A stretch of DNA of 64,000 nucleotides from Echinarachnius parma (GCA_037951105.1 JBAMJV010003261.1:1-64000); one strand, 5' to 3'; counted from the first letter of the stretch, positions 23,188 to 37,081 are shown. Numbers and translations: made by a program. Notes: a model not told the origin generated them from the letters alone.

Positions 23188-23599
23188 TTATTAAAACGAC
23201 ATGTATATAGTGATGTATTCTAAACATCATAACTCTTTCCCAAGTGGAAGTTATAGAGGTCACAGGTAGTGACCCACTTTTGGCCAGAACTAAGGGAAGG
23301 GGGGGGGGGGGGGGGGGACAAGGTGGGGCGGCTTTCCCACGGGATATCTTGAATCCTCACCCCTTCCCCCTCCCCGTTGAAATACGCTTTGAAGTCGAAT
23401 CGTCCTTTCTACCCTTACGCTTTGCCTTTCGGCATTGCTAATTCAGAGGTAGGGAACTTATCTTCTACAGTATACTTGTCCCATTCCCTACGGGAACATC
23501 ATGTGTCATGTATTAAGTCTATGGAAGTTCGGAAACTCTGTCGTCAATGGGTTAATTTAATGTTACAGAAAGTGATTTCATAATCGAGACAATTGAAAG

Positions 23600-25200
23600 A
23601 AAATAGAATGATGTATATAAATAATTATGTTCAGATCTTGGTTACAGGGTACTGCGTTATAAGTGCGTAAACAACCGTATACTTCCTGTTTGTATACCTG
23701 CCAAAAGTTTACGTACGCTGTTTTATATAATTAGCTACCGATTTGATATAGGTAGTTCGGATGTATAAATTCGCTAATATGCGCTGTACCGTTTTTGGCC
23801 TTGTAATAATTCACACGTTTTAGGGGGCTTGATCTTGCCTGATTTTATTTTAGTCAATTTTTAGTCAAACCCATCTAATGTACGTTTATTCCTAAACATG
23901 GTCGGAAACACTATAACGCTGACGTGATTATTTTTAGCACACATGAACTTCTGTTGGTCGGCATGGTCGGAAATACCCTTATATCACTGTTTGTTTGAAA
24001 AAGAACATGAGATGTATATCATATCCATTACTTTGTAAATTATGTTTTTTTTTTTTTATACATTTCACTGTGGCATGGGCAAGGTCTTGTAGATCAATTG
24101 AAAGGAGTGACATATTGTTTTATAATTATGTGACTTAAGTCGCTAAATGTAAAACTCAATGAGAATAGGGTTGATTTTGCTGGATTTAAGTACATCCCAT
24201 AGCACACACACACAGACACACAAACGAACAATCAAACAAACAAAAAACAATCAAACACACAAACAAACAAATAAATAAACAAACAAACATGCACATAATC
24301 ACACTCACAAATATACAAACATTCAAACAAACACATACAAGGATAGAAACACGAGCGGTGACATGTGTATTACTATTAATACATCAATTTGACACGAAAA
24401 GTCTGCTTGTTGTGACTGTTTGAAGAAAAAAATATATATAAATGAGAAATATGCCCCACACAAAAAGATTTTAAGTGGACGGAAAAGGAAAGTTCATTTC
24501 TCCTTCAGCGAAGAAACCCGTGGGAGACTGTAAAATATTAACGTTTTGGGTAATCCTGATGAAAATGGCAGTTTTACTAATTTAGTAACCCATTGTCTAC
24601 GGCAACTTGAGTGGCCCTGTATTAACCATATGGGTCTTACAAAATCTAGTAGGGAACGAGTTATGTTGCGTATAAGCGGCGTTTCATGGATCAAAGATAA
24701 TTATACGCGGATGACCACATCATGTCTTTTGGGTTTAGGGCTATTACTAAATCCAACTCAATCCGACTGCATCAATTTCGTCTTCAAAGCCATGTGCTTT
24801 TGATAACCTTTCATGATTATGTTCAGGAAACGGTGTACAATGAGAAATAGATGTTGTGCATGAACAATACAAAACAAATGCATCCATTGTCTGTACTTTT
24901 GGCGTGTTGGGTAAGTCTGTATGTCTCTTGATGTATTTGCTTGTTTGTTCATTTGCTTCTTTGTTTATGCATTCATTAATCAACTTTGTTTGTTTAAATA
25001 CTCGTTTTTGTCGCAAAGTAAAAACATTTTAACTACAAACAAATAATGTTTTTTTCAAGAGGTGGGCGTACAAACGCATGATCAACATTATGTTCTTCTG
25101 GCTACGTTAATTCAATTATTTCTAACCATGTTTCAATCTTTAAAATGATTAGCGCAGGTAAATCAAATAAGTTTGTCTGCGTGAGAAGATTTGCGTATTT
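23600..25200. other. Intron 1 stretch without recognised gene
   Basis: Contains a (CAAA)n-like tract at about 24210-24340. No credible exon was found. The short open frames here show no family signature. Confidence 0.45.
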
Positions 25201-25205
25201 CAAGC

Positions 25206-25562
25206 AGACTTTGTTGAAATGTGCAGAAAGTGAGGAATGGTTGATAAAATGTATATTTCTCTGATCTGATATGTCCACTGAGTAATGTGTTAACATTTCA
25301 CGTTAAATGGATATAATATATAGCCAAGTTATTTTTAAAGCAAAAATGCAAAAGTGATATTCGCTAACTCATTGCAATGACTATGTACACAGTTATAACT
25401 TTCCAGTGGATAATTAACAATCCAAACCCTTCAATCGTAGCATATTAATATCTTTTTAACAAAAGGGAATTTAGACAAACCGAAACATGTTCTATATACT
25501 TCTATCGGTAAGATCGGTAAGTAAGATTTTAGGATGTTGACAATGTTACTAAAGCCCTTTAA
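25206..25562 (-). mobile_element. Family A copy sharing its TTAA with the next element
   Basis: It reads from GACTTTGTTGAAATGTGCAG to GACAATGTTACTAAAGCCCT plus TTAA. The terminal TTAA (25559-25562) is also the first TTAA of the family C element. The left end is truncated. Confidence 0.65.
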
Positions 25563-26066
25563 AGGGGTAGTTCAGTTTTGGTAGAGAGGGCGCGGCACAA
25601 CACAATTTTTTCGTGAGGTAATGAAAATCTGAGTGTCGAATTTGAAAAAAGCATGCAATTTTAATGGCAGAATAAACTTTATTTGGTCAAAATCGGATCA
25701 GAAATGGCTGAAATATCAATAAATACAATGATTTTTTGAAAAAATAAATAAATGCTTACACTTTTTCAAAAATGTTCAAAAGCGGTTTTTAAATAGTTGT
25801 TGATGATCTCTCTATTTAATCATTATTTCAACAAAACATCACATGCATAATTTTGTCTGAAAAATGATTGAAACCAATGCCTTATTAGATAGCGCCCTCT
25901 TGTGTTTTAATGGCACTTTTTGAATGATAACAGGCTTTTTACTTAGTCGTTTGTATTTTTGTATACCTTTCGAGCATGGTGGGGTTACAAATATTAGTTT
26001 GTAATGTTACTGTGCAGGTTTTGATTACTAAAGTTCAGCCTTACTAAAACTGTACTACCCCTTTAA
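25559..26066. mobile_element. TTAA element family C, full length
   Basis: 508 bp from TTAAAGGGGTAGTTCAG to CTGTACTACCCCTTTAA, with inverted ends. The body includes GAGAGGGCGCGGC, AAATGGCTGAAATATCAATA and a GATAGCGCCCTCTTG segment. Non-coding. Confidence 0.82.
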
Positions 26067-26079
26067 GGAGTGGTAAATC

Positions 26080-27030
26080 CGTAATGAACTGTGTCCCTAT
26101 TCAAAGTTCGCTTCTACCAGTACGTGTTTGCGTACACCATTAATCCCCTGTCCCATTAAAACCTGCCAATACATAATCGTTTGGCACGAACCTGTAAAGC
26201 CGAAAATTAATTTCAATTTATTTGATTATCTATCGCGCGTAATTAATACGTGTACGTGCCACCAAACCGAACATCATCTGGCATTTTAAAGGATATCCCA
26301 TAATCCCCCTTCACAGGAAGTGACCTGATCCTCTCTTCTACAATGACATAACTAATGATAACCCTATCTAGTCCCTCTGCGGCCTGCGATGTATTAAAGT
26401 GGGCATTAACTTTTTGTTTATTAAACCAAAATTACTTTTAATTATCCCCTATATATATATACTTTTGTTTGGCTTGTTACTTGTATAGTAACATAATATT
26501 GACATGGGTGTGGTTTGTCGATTGTTTCCCTAATTATATGGATATATTTATAATTGAATTAAGTATATATAGTGTTCCAGGAACGATTGTCAATCGGCAG
26601 TATATAAGTGATACAATCTGACATAAAAAGGTTCAACTTTATCCACTAAGTAAACTCATGTTTTTCTATGAAGTGAAACTATAATACAACTGAGCACACG
26701 TCATTCAGAAGAATCTTATAATGATATTGGTAAATGATGATTGAATTCTCAAATATTATACTTTAAAGAAAAATTTGATGAAGTTTAATGGATCACTTTA
26801 ACTTATCCCCAGTATATCAGCCCCTGACCCGCGCGTGTTTGAAGGTATATTAGAGGCCATGGATAATCTCCCCCGATCTCGCCTATAACCGAAAGGATAT
26901 CGCTTAATCCATTGGCTTGACAAGTAGATTCAACCACTTGTGGGGGTTCATGAAGTAGTCGATAAAGTAGACCGAGTCCCTTCACAACAGTACTGTGAAA
27001 ATGCATTTATATACGGTAGATCGACACAAT
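26080..27030. other. Intron 1 stretch without recognised gene
   Basis: No coding frame, RNA gene or repeat of note was seen. Confidence 0.4.
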
Positions 27031-27039
27031 TATCGTCCA

Positions 27040-27690
27040 ATTTGAGATTTGTTTTCATTTGGTTTGACAGTAGTTTCAACCACTGTCTTGTGATGTATAA
27101 CGTTGACGAAACTCCTTTAACATGTTTAAAACAACTTTGAAAAAGATTAATTCAGATTCTCGCACCTAATTCCAAATGTTGGATTTGTTTTCATTTGGTT
27201 TGACAGTAGTGGTAGCTTCAACCACTGTCTTGTGTTGTATTACGCTGACGAAACCCCTTTATTGAAAACAATTTTGAAAAATGCATTAAGATTCTCGCAT
27301 CTCTCTTCCAATGTTGGATTTGTTTTTATTTGGTTTGACAGTAGTTTCAAACACTGTATTGCGTTGTATAAAGTTGACAAAACCCCTTCATAAGTCATAA
27401 CCACTGAGAATGCATTTAGATTCTTTCATTCTCGTCCAAAGCTGGATTTGTTCACTCGGTTTGACAATAGTTTCAACCACTGTCTTGTGTTGAATAAAAT
27501 TGACAAAAGCCCTTTAAAACAACTTTGAAAAAATGCATTTAGATTACCGCTTTTCTCTTCCAATGTTGGATTTGTTCAATCGGTTTGACAGTAATTTTAA
27601 CAACTGGTGACGTCAACGATGTTTAGACCAAACCCAGTTCACGACTGTGAAAATGCATTTAGATTTTCACATTTCTTGATCCAGAATGGT
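27040..27690. repeat. About 130-bp tandem repeat, five units
   Basis: The unit is built on TTGGATTTGTTTTCATTTGG, TTGACAGTAGTTTCAACCAC and TGTCTTGTGTTGTAT. Copies begin near 27040, 27180, 27305, 27440 and 27560 and decay to the right. A second short repeat (GTAGACCTATAATAAGCA) follows at 27730-27830. Confidence 0.75.
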
Positions 27691-28088
27691 GGATTTGAAT
27701 CTTATTAATGTTTCCTGAGAACACTGGAAGTAGACCTATAATAAGCATTTCTTGTCAAATCTTGGATTTTTCAGTATAAAATATTCCATGCAACCACAAG
27801 AAGTAGACCTATAATAAGCACTTCTCGTCAACACTGGGGTTTTGTATATACTACAGAAGTTCCGCTAAATAGAAATAGGCTTATATTATGCACCCTTAGG
27901 GCCTGATATTATAGATATGAAATCATATTGCTTTAATGTATAAGCAAGTTTTACATATTAAAGCAACCATAGTATCCTTATCTGAAATCTTACGTGGAAT
28001 AGGAAGGCCGTAGATGATGTCTCTTCCCCAGGATCCTAATAAATATAACCATTTTGTTAACCTTTTGCCCGCCGTGTTAATTTTGACC

Positions 28089-28477
28089 TTAAAGGGATCT
28101 AGTAACTTTGTTGACATGTACAAAACTTGATGAGTGGTTGATACAATGTATATTGTTGTTATCTGATATGTCCACTGGGTGTTGTGTGAAAATTTCAAGT
28201 TAAATGGACGTTATTTGGCCGAGTAATGAGCAAAAATGCAAAGTGATATTCACTTACTCATTGCACTTACTTTATACACGGCTGAAAAGGTCCCGTAGAT
28301 AATTTTATATCCGAACACTTCGATCGTAAATATCTTTTTAACGAAAGGGAAATTTGAAAAAACCGAAACCTGTCCCATGCTTTTATTGTTAATACGAATA
28401 CAACAAGGTATGATAACCGCTAGAATTCCAATTGGATTTTGAGGATTTGGACAATGTTACTATATAAGTACCTTTAA
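28089..28477 (-). mobile_element. TTAA element family A, full length
   Basis: 389 bp, TTAA at both ends. The left end is AAAGGGATCTAGTAACTTTG. The right end, GTTACTATATAAGTACCTTT, is slightly altered. Confidence 0.78.
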
Positions 28478-29148
28478 GGTATTTTGTCTACTGAAAATTA
28501 ATAAAGATTACCGTCCGTTTACCCTCACAGGTACCTCCATTCATAGAAGGGCTGGTTATTTCTATAGAGATCAGTTCTAACTCAGAGCCAGCTGGGATCT
28601 ATAGTAAGTTTGTTGGCATGTATAAACTTAAAGTAACTACAGCGTCTAGATGGCCTAATTTTCACAATTAGGCTCTCTATAAGTAATTTTTCCTCAAGAA
28701 AAAGAATTTGGCAGTCATTTCCCATGAAATCAATCAATTTTTGGGTAAATAGTAAATATCTTATTGTCCTGGGAACGCCCCTTTTAAATCGCCAAAATGT
28801 GACGTCATCTAAAGAACTTCGTCTCGTACACGACGCCTCTCTAAATTCTGTAGATGACGTAAGCCGATGAATTGTCATTCACATGTCAGTCACGCTGCTG
28901 ATTTTGGACCCTAAATGTGGGCGGGGCGTAAACTGCCTGCTAAGTGAGATTTAGCATCAGAAAATTAGCCTAAAATCACTACTGTGTTTATTTTCATGGA
29001 GTTTTTTTCGGCAGACCTAGTTTACAAGTCATCAACTATGGAATAAGTGCCTATGTATGTTGTATTCTTTAGTTCCTTTAATGAATAGTTGATGAACTGT
29101 GTATTGTGATATGATAATGTCCACTTAGTAATGTGTGAAAATTTCACG

Positions 29149-29646
29149 TTAAAGGGGTAGTAGGCTACAGTTTTGGTAAGGCTGAGCTTTAGTTACCAAA
29201 CCTGCACAATAACATTACAAACTAATAGTTAAAACTCCATCATTCTCGAAAGGTATAGATAATTACAAACGACTAAGTAAAAAGCCTGTTATCATTCAAA
29301 AAGAGCCATTCAAAAACAAGAGGGCATGTAATGTTTTGTTGAAATAATGATTAAATAGAGAGATCATCAACAACTATTTTAAACCTCTTTTGAAAAATTT
29401 TGAAAAAGTGTAAGCATTTTATTTAGTTTTTCTTGAATCATCGAATAAACCTGGGGGCCCATGTTGTTTCCGATTTGATATATTTATTGATATTTCAGCT
29501 CTTTCTGAACCGATTTTGATCAAATAAAGTTTTATTCTGTCATTAAAATTGTGTGCTCTTTCAAATTTGACACTCAGTTTTTCATTACCTCACAAAAATG
29601 TTTTTCTTGAAGCGCCCTCTATACCAAAACTGAGCAATCCCTTTAA
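29149..29646. mobile_element. TTAA element family C at an internal TTAA of a family A fragment
   Basis: TTAAAGGGGTAGTAGGCTAC at the left and ACTGAGCAATCCCTTTAA at the right. The DNA to the left (29070-29148) is family A interior ending exactly at the CACGTTAA that family A carries. The family A sequence does not resume on the right. Confidence 0.75.
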
Positions 29647-30154
29647 GCATGTAAATCATGCGATTTGCGTTATTTAGATATGTCATACAATGACATAAAC
29701 TTATTCTGCACAAATAGGTTTGAGACATTTTTTTATTTTATAAAATAACTTATATTACGCATGCTATTCATGCATGCAAATTTTATTACACTTCTATTTT
29801 CAGGAAACGTTTTTATAACAATACAAACTAATTATGCGCAAAAAGACTTGAAAACAAATTCCTGTATATTGTGTTATTTTCATAAAATTATCAGTTCGAA
29901 AAAAGTTCGCAATAAAAGCTCCAATAAATATGAAAATAGTGACATTATGGTACCATAATACAGTAGTAGTCATATGCTATAAGAATGGTATATATAGGTA
30001 TACAAAACTAGTATCACATTCCACTAAGACAAAGGTCGCCATTTTGTGGCCGGTGTTGTAGACTCATTTGACGTTCGTCGGGGACCGGGACGTGTTATTG
30101 GAGGAAACGCCGTCTATACAGTCATACAGGCCCAGGGTTGTCGTGTCGTAGAAA

Positions 30155-30510
30155 TTATGAATAATCAACTATTTATAACCACAATCATATCGTTTGGTAT
30201 TTGAGAAAGAGAAGGACGCTCAGTCACTTTTTGTTCTTCCGAGATAATTATCGTGTCACTATAAAGTTTGGGAGCCTTGTTAAAAAAAAACCGCTTTATC
30301 ACTTTTTTGTTTTTTATCAATATTCCCCAAATTGTGAATAATCAACTATTTATAACCACAAATCGTTTGGTATTTGAGAAAGAGAAGGACGCTCAGTCAC
30401 TTTTTGTTCTTCCGAGATAATTATTTATCAAGTCACTATAAAGTTTGGGAGCCTTATCAAAAATCCCACTCTATCGCTCTTTTGTTTTTGATCAATATTC
30501 CCCAAATTAG
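30155..30510. repeat. Two-copy tandem repeat, about 176 bp
   Basis: Both copies hold TATGAATAATCAACTATTTA or a close variant, GAGAAAGAGAAGGACGCTCA, GTCACTATAAAGTTTGGGAG and TATTCCCCAAATT. They are separated by small indels. Confidence 0.8.
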
Positions 30511-30514
30511 AAAT

Positions 30515-31950
30515 AATTATTCTCAGAAAAAGTTTGCATCGCACTGAGAAGGCTCCGACCTCAAAGATGGCATGCATAACTAATTTTTATAAAAATAAAA
30601 AATCGACTTAATGCCCTTCTCACTCTCACACTTGACTATCAGGACAAAATAAAGAAAGACCGTGCACTTTCGCGAAGATAGAATTTTCCTCCACACTTAC
30701 ACACTTGTTATTTTACAAATCACTCAGTAAAAAAAAAATTTGAATGTACTATGAGTGATTATCTAAAAATATAATATCATTCATGGCAAGATTATGATAG
30801 TAACCCAAGTTGATTGTTCTTCATATTCTGCACAAAGCCACATCAAATGTCTAAGATATGAACAAAGAAATTTTCAAAGACGATTTTAATACATTCTTAT
30901 CTGATCTCCTTAATACACTATATGTTCCTCTATAGATATTGTAACTAAGGTAGCGAATCAACACTCTTTTGACAATAATTATTATTGTTAACCACAAATC
31001 CTGTGTGACATAGCAACATAGCCAACATTATTATACATTCACTGGCTGGTTGAAGTGAATCACTGTGCAAAACAGGTGTTGTCGTACTTTTTAGTAGCAA
31101 TATATTAATCTTTATATTATAGGTACTCTATGATATTAATAATAGAGTCAAAGTGGAAAGAGGAATAAACGAGTCGGATATGCACAACAAATATCATAAA
31201 TATATTGAGCCCCCCTTTATGAAAATTAAATAAACATGCATATCATTTAAATTAAACATGTCATTGTTTACACTATATATTGGCATTATTTTGTATAATA
31301 TTCCAAACATAATTTTAATTTATATCATTATCTTTATTATAAATTACTTAAGTTTATATCTTAATTTGGAAAAAGCTTTAAAATCATGCACTAGAAAAGT
31401 ATGATTTACTGTTAATTTGCCACAACCCTCTTACGTGATAGAATCAAGAATATATCGATAATATGATTTTCCTTTATACATTTTAGAACTTTTGAATCAA
31501 GTTCACTTATTGATATTATTTACAATTGCACCGATTAGTTGTATAATGCGTTACAACGTTGCTAAGCCTTTGACAAATACTCTAAGCATCTAAAATTAAT
31601 GCCTAAGATTGATTCACATGCATTGCATAATTACGCGTTCATAATACAGTCAACAAGTGTTGCTTGTCACTGATACTATAAAGAGGCGAAAGAATATTCC
31701 TTTGATCGGGTTGACCCTTAAATCCGTGCGACATCAAATCTGAAAAGTACGTAATATATCATTAAGATGATTAATCGCATTATATAATTTAATTGAGGCC
31801 TGGCAGCTGCTACATAGCCAGGATTACCCGTCAATCCATTTGACACTGACAAGCTGAATCGGATAACAACTTACAACAATTTTGTTTGGACGAACCAACG
31901 AGTAAGTGTGAATTAATAGTTATGATTTAGGCCGCGAGTCCCTTCAAAGC
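30515..31950. other. Intron 1 stretch without recognised gene
   Basis: A/T-rich, with no supported feature. Confidence 0.4.
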
Positions 31951-31979
31951 TTTCTTTTTGCATAATGGACGATGTTTTG

Positions 31980-32052
31980 GACACACACGCACGCATACAT
32001 ACACATACACAAACAAACAAACAAACAAACAATCACACTTTATACACACTCG

Positions 32053-32096
<44 letters not shown>

Positions 32097-32105
32097 TATA
32101 CAAAC
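31980..32105. repeat. (CA)n and (CAAA)n microsatellites
   Basis: CA-rich tract at 31980-32010, an AAAC tract to about 32032, and a pure CA run at 32054-32094. The low-complexity open frames across it are artefacts. Confidence 0.9.
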
Positions 32106-33437
32106 AAACACAAGTGACACTGTTTGCTATACAGTCACAATCATTTCCACTTCTAAAAAGTTACTTTTCATTTGCATTTTGCAACTTGTAAAAAAGAAAT
32201 TTGTTCATTAAATATGTGTATAGTTCAACGCAAGTAGTTATCAATTAACAATAAACTTTATTAATGCTCATACTATAGCTTAAAGGATTGTTTTTTGTGG
32301 GTTTTTTGGCAAGGGTTAGTTAGGTAAGTATAATATTTCCACAACCCATAACGAAGATGAAACTTTCCTAGTACTTGAGCGAGGGAATAACCAGAGTTTA
32401 GTGATGTTTATGGCAAAAGAGTTAAAACACCGTTATTATGTATACATCACGCACATAAATATACACACAAACCCATGCACGTTGTGATATGACTCGCCTA
32501 GCCTCCTCCCTTCCCCTTCCCTTTCAAGTTAAAGGGAACCATCACCCTACAAAGATATTTCGTTTGATATGCTAAAGTTATTATTGTTCGTAATCCATCC
32601 CACCAACAATTAACCAAGAAATATGTAATTATGTTTCCAAAATAGGTTCTTTCAAACTTTATAAGGCATCGTTACTGCTAACGATCTTTCATTGGGTCTC
32701 CGTGCATGAACAGACTACCGGTAGTCCTATTTATAATCACGTCTTTACGCCCCTTGGCAATAATGGTTAGTGTTCTTCCGTATAGAACCAGGCATTAACA
32801 CATGATTTAGTATGATGGATTTTTAAATGATGATAACACATTTCTTCAAAACAAATGTTTGCACATTTGTTTTGAATTAACTTCTAATAGTAATATCTTT
32901 GGAACCAGGGAATTATTTCTATGTCGCCTTTAAACAATATCATTTAGACGTAGAATAAGTACCCTGTTTATATATAACTGAACCTTGTTAATATAAAGGT
33001 ATCTTTTAACTGAATTTGGATGGACTATTGGATTTGCCACTTCCATCATTGATATAATCATTCATGGATTAAATTACTGAAAAAGAATATGTTTAGCAAA
33101 AGCCTACCAAACAATCTTATTTTGTTGGTTCAAGTCCGTTGCTATACGATCGTTTTGAACTTAATAATTTCTTTAACACATGCACTATATAATACTATGT
33201 CTTTTCTTCAAGTTGTTGCTTGCAGCTAATTTCTTTTTTTTTAAATAGTTTATTTAAGACGCAACAAGGGTAGCCTGCTCATGTCACTAGTCAGTCATTC
33301 ATGCATGCTGATTATAGTCTTTCGGGGTCCCTTGGTATACTGACTGAATATTAATATATAGATAATGACTTTTATTTTACCCAGGGTAGCAACTCTAGTC
33401 AAAGAGGATACTGGAATACGAGCAGGTCATGCGAACA

Positions 33438-33820
33438 TTAAAGGGACTTAGTAACATTGTCCAAATCCTCAAAATCCAATTGGAACTATATAGCGGTTCC
33501 CTCATACCTTTTATTCGTATTAACAATAAAAGCATGGTACAGGTTTCGGTTTGTCAAATTTCCCTTTCGTTAAAAAGATATTTACGATTGAAGTGTTCAG
33601 ATGTTAAATTATCCACTGGACCGTCAAAACCGTGTGCAAAGTGAGTGCAATGAGTTAGTGAATATCACTTTGCATTTTTGCTCATTACTCGGCCAAATAA
33701 CGTCCATTTAACTTGAAATTTTCACACAACACCCAGTGGACATCAGATAGCAGCAATGTACGTTGTATCAACCACTCATCACTTTTTGCACATGTCAACA
33801 AAGTTACTAGATCCCTTTAA
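33438..33820 (+). mobile_element. TTAA element family A, full length
   Basis: 383 bp, TTAA at both ends, AAAGGGACTTAGTAACATTG at the left and GTTACTAGATCCCTTT at the right. It is a good type copy for the family. Confidence 0.82.
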
Positions 33821-34763
33821 TGTTACCATTACCCTATATACTCTGTTGTATGCATGCCAAGCGCTTGGCTATATTTGATTCGAATCATTTGATTTGATTC
33901 ATTTTATGCTCACCACAATCACATAATACAAACTTATCATACAAATAATAAAGAAAGAAATACATTAATTGAATATTGAAAATAAACATGTATAATAGAT
34001 CAATTGAATACAGAACACAAAAGGTATACATACTAATCGTTATACTATAAAATCATCGCCGCATCAGGATAAATTTCGACAAAATTTATGCTAATGATCA
34101 TTGTAATTATATCGTGGATGTCATCCAAACTTGGGAGTGTACCTTTAACATAACCTCTGTGGGCCTATAGCCAAATGCCGACTCATGAACAAATCGGTAT
34201 GACTAATATTAGCTCGCCGGTGACACTAACTTGTCATGATTATTATAAAAAGTCTCTTTGACATGTTTGTGCGTTAACCAAAAAATGTATATTTTAATAT
34301 TATTACAAAAAAACGATTAAATTTTGACCAAATGACAATCAAAATTACATTAGCGATGTCGTCCAAACACGGGAGTATATCCTACATGTGATGTATGTTT
34401 GGCTATAACCAATTGCTAACTCATTACTTACTCGGGATATAACTAATATTAACTCGCTTGTGGCGGGTTACATTTTAACCCAATATTTGTTTTAATTTGT
34501 TTATTTGTTGTATTCATTTTATACTGCAGGGTAGGCCTAGGTGATCGTTGTAATGTTGTTGTCATAATGTGTTATAACGATTAATTTCAGCTTCCAAACT
34601 TTGGAGTTTACCTTTAAATATGCTCTCCGTGGGCCTATATAGCCAAATGCCGAATCATTAATAAATCGGTGTGACTAATGCTACGTCGCTCGTGACACTG
34701 ATATAACTCGTCATGCCTATTATATGTCTCATCAAGAGTCCCTTTGTGCAATGTCCACGTTAT

Positions 34764-35231
34764 TTAAAGGGATCTATTAACTTTGTTGACATGTGCAAAA
34801 AGTGATGAATGGTTGATAAAATGGATATTGTTGTGGGCCCCGTTGCAGAAAGAAATACAATCGATTGTAAGTCAGATCATGTGTTCTAATTGAGCAAATC
34901 TGATTGGTTGAAACACGCAAATTTTTCTGACTTACAATTAATTGTAACTTACAATCGATTGTACATTATATCTCTTTTCTGCAAACGGGGCCCTGATCTG
35001 ATATGTCCACTAAGTAATGCGTGAACATTGCACGTAAAATTGATATTATATGGCCAAGTGATGAACGAAATGGAAAGTGATATTCGCTAATGTATTGCAC
35101 TGTACTGACTTTGTACAAATTCATACATTTCCGGGGGATAATTACAAATCTGAACACTCCAATCGTAAATATCTTTATAACGAAAGGGAAATCCGAAAAA
35201 AAAACCTGTTCCATGCTTCTATTGGTAATAC
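34764..35231 (-). mobile_element. Family A copy carrying a nested MITE
   Basis: The TTAAAGGGATCTATTAAC end and family A body are interrupted at 34835-34993. The body resumes at TGATCTGATATGTCCACT. The right end is lost after AGCATGG/TTCTATTGGTAATAC. Confidence 0.72.
34835..34993. mobile_element. MITE B nested inside family A
   Basis: 159 bp with inverted ends GGGCCCCGTTGCAGAAAG and an inner palindrome around ATCGATTGTAAGT. Comparing with uninterrupted family A copies (for example 61939-62313) shows the insertion point within TTGTTGTGATCTG. A related copy is at 36369-36537. Confidence 0.75.
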
Positions 35232-35479
35232 AGATTTGTCATATACCGTATTATTCGGCTCCTAATCATTCTAATTGAGCACTCTACGATTATGTGTAGT
35301 ATATTATATGCATATAATCATTCTACTAAATATGAACAATGTATAGAAGATCAATACAATTTAGAAGGGTACGTGACTCAGGTAGGTGTCAAAGCAACCG
35401 TTGGGAAGTGTTTGCTAAACTTGGTAACAATTTGTCCTTCGTAACGTACTTCCTTATATACCGAAGATAATCCAGTACC

Positions 35480-36350
35480 TAATAATGGATAATTATAATT
35501 AATCCACTTTGGCCAGTATATAAACTACAATATGTAGTTATAAGTATAATGCGATTACATACGTGTATTTTGTTTAAAATATTAATCACATTGTACTACA
35601 TGTACCTATGGCATATACATTGGGCTTTAAAATATCGATGAATATTTAGTTATAAAACTAATAATGGATATAATTAATCCACTTCGGCCAGTATAAAAAC
35701 TACAATATGTAGTTAACAGTATAGTGCGATACAATTAGTGTATATGTTAAAAATATTCATCACATTGTACTCCATATACCTATGGCATACATTGGTCTTT
35801 AAAATATCGATGAATATTTAGTTATAAAACTAATAATGGATATAATTAATCCACTTCGGCCAGTATATAAACTACAATATGTAGTTAACAGTATAGTGCG
35901 ATTAAATTACTGTATATGTTAAAAATATTCATCACATTGTACTCCATATACCTATGGCATACATTGATCTTTAAAATATCGATAAATATTTAGTTATCAA
36001 ACTAATAATGGATATAATTAATCCACTTTGGAAGGTATATAAACTACAATATGTAGTTAAAAGTATATGCGATTACATTAGTGTATTATGTTTAAAATAA
36101 TCATCCTATTGTATACTCCATGTATGTACCTATGGCATATACATTGGTCTTTAAAATATCGATGAATATTTAGTTATAAAACTAATAATGAATATAATTA
36201 ATCCACTTTGGCCAGTATATAAACTACAATATGTAGTCAAAAGTATAATGCGATTACACTAGTGTTTACAATAATCATCCTATTGTACTCATGTATACAT
36301 GTGGCATACATTGGTCTTTAAAATGTCGATAAATATTTAATTACCTATAC
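35480..36350. repeat. About 173-bp tandem repeat, five units
   Basis: The unit includes AATGGATATAATTAATCCAC, AGTATATAAACTACAATATG, CCTATGGCATACATTGGTCT and AAAATATCGATGAATATTTA. Units begin near 35484, 35662, 35835, 36006 and 36186. Confidence 0.85.
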
Positions 36351-36368
36351 AATGGTGACCAGACTTGG

Positions 36369-36537
36369 AACCAGTTGCAGAAAGAGTAAGTTGCAATCGA
36401 TCGTAAAGTTTCAATGAATTGAAAGACATAAAATATGCATATTTGAACCAATCAGATTTGCGCATTCAGTCACATGATCAGACTTGTAACTAATTGCAAC
36501 TTTACAATCGATGCATCTCTTTCTGCAACGGGGCCCT
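36369..36537. mobile_element. MITE B copy
   Basis: CAGTTGCAGAAAGAG at the left and TCTTTCTGCAACGGGGCCC at the right, with an inner GCAATCGATCGTAAAG/TTTACAATCGATG pair. The left terminus is more diverged than in the nested copy. Confidence 0.6.
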
Positions 36538-37081
36538 TTAAAAAAAACCTGTTTCATGATCTTTATATTTAAATGTGATTTGGACGTCGTAATATATATC
36601 ATGTATATTATGAAATCATAATATTTGGAGAATTCCTCACAACTTTAAATTTCATTTTAGTTTATTAGGCTTCTCTGAAATATTCATCTATAAACCCTCT
36701 TTTAAAGGATCCTTTGACAATTATTATTATTCAAAACTCTTTAAGTCACATCGTCCATGTTGTAATAATTCTGAAACCGGGTCGCGGCGGGGCATGCAAA
36801 GCGTTATAATCCTGCAAAATCGTCTTTATGTAATCATAAGCAGCCTGATCAGTCGTGGAAAATGATAGGTCATCTGTACAACATGTTTTCAAGAGCCTTT
36901 GATTCGGCTTGCTTATAATATTACACTTAAAGGGGAAACACATAGCGTGCGTCAGTCAGAGTAAGGATTAAAGAGGGTTTGCGTTGGCGACTCACCGGGC
37001 CGAGCCCGGGGGCTGATGAGGGGGGCAGCCATATAGGCCCCATGAAGAGGGTTTCCCCGCGCTCCATATATACGTACCTTT

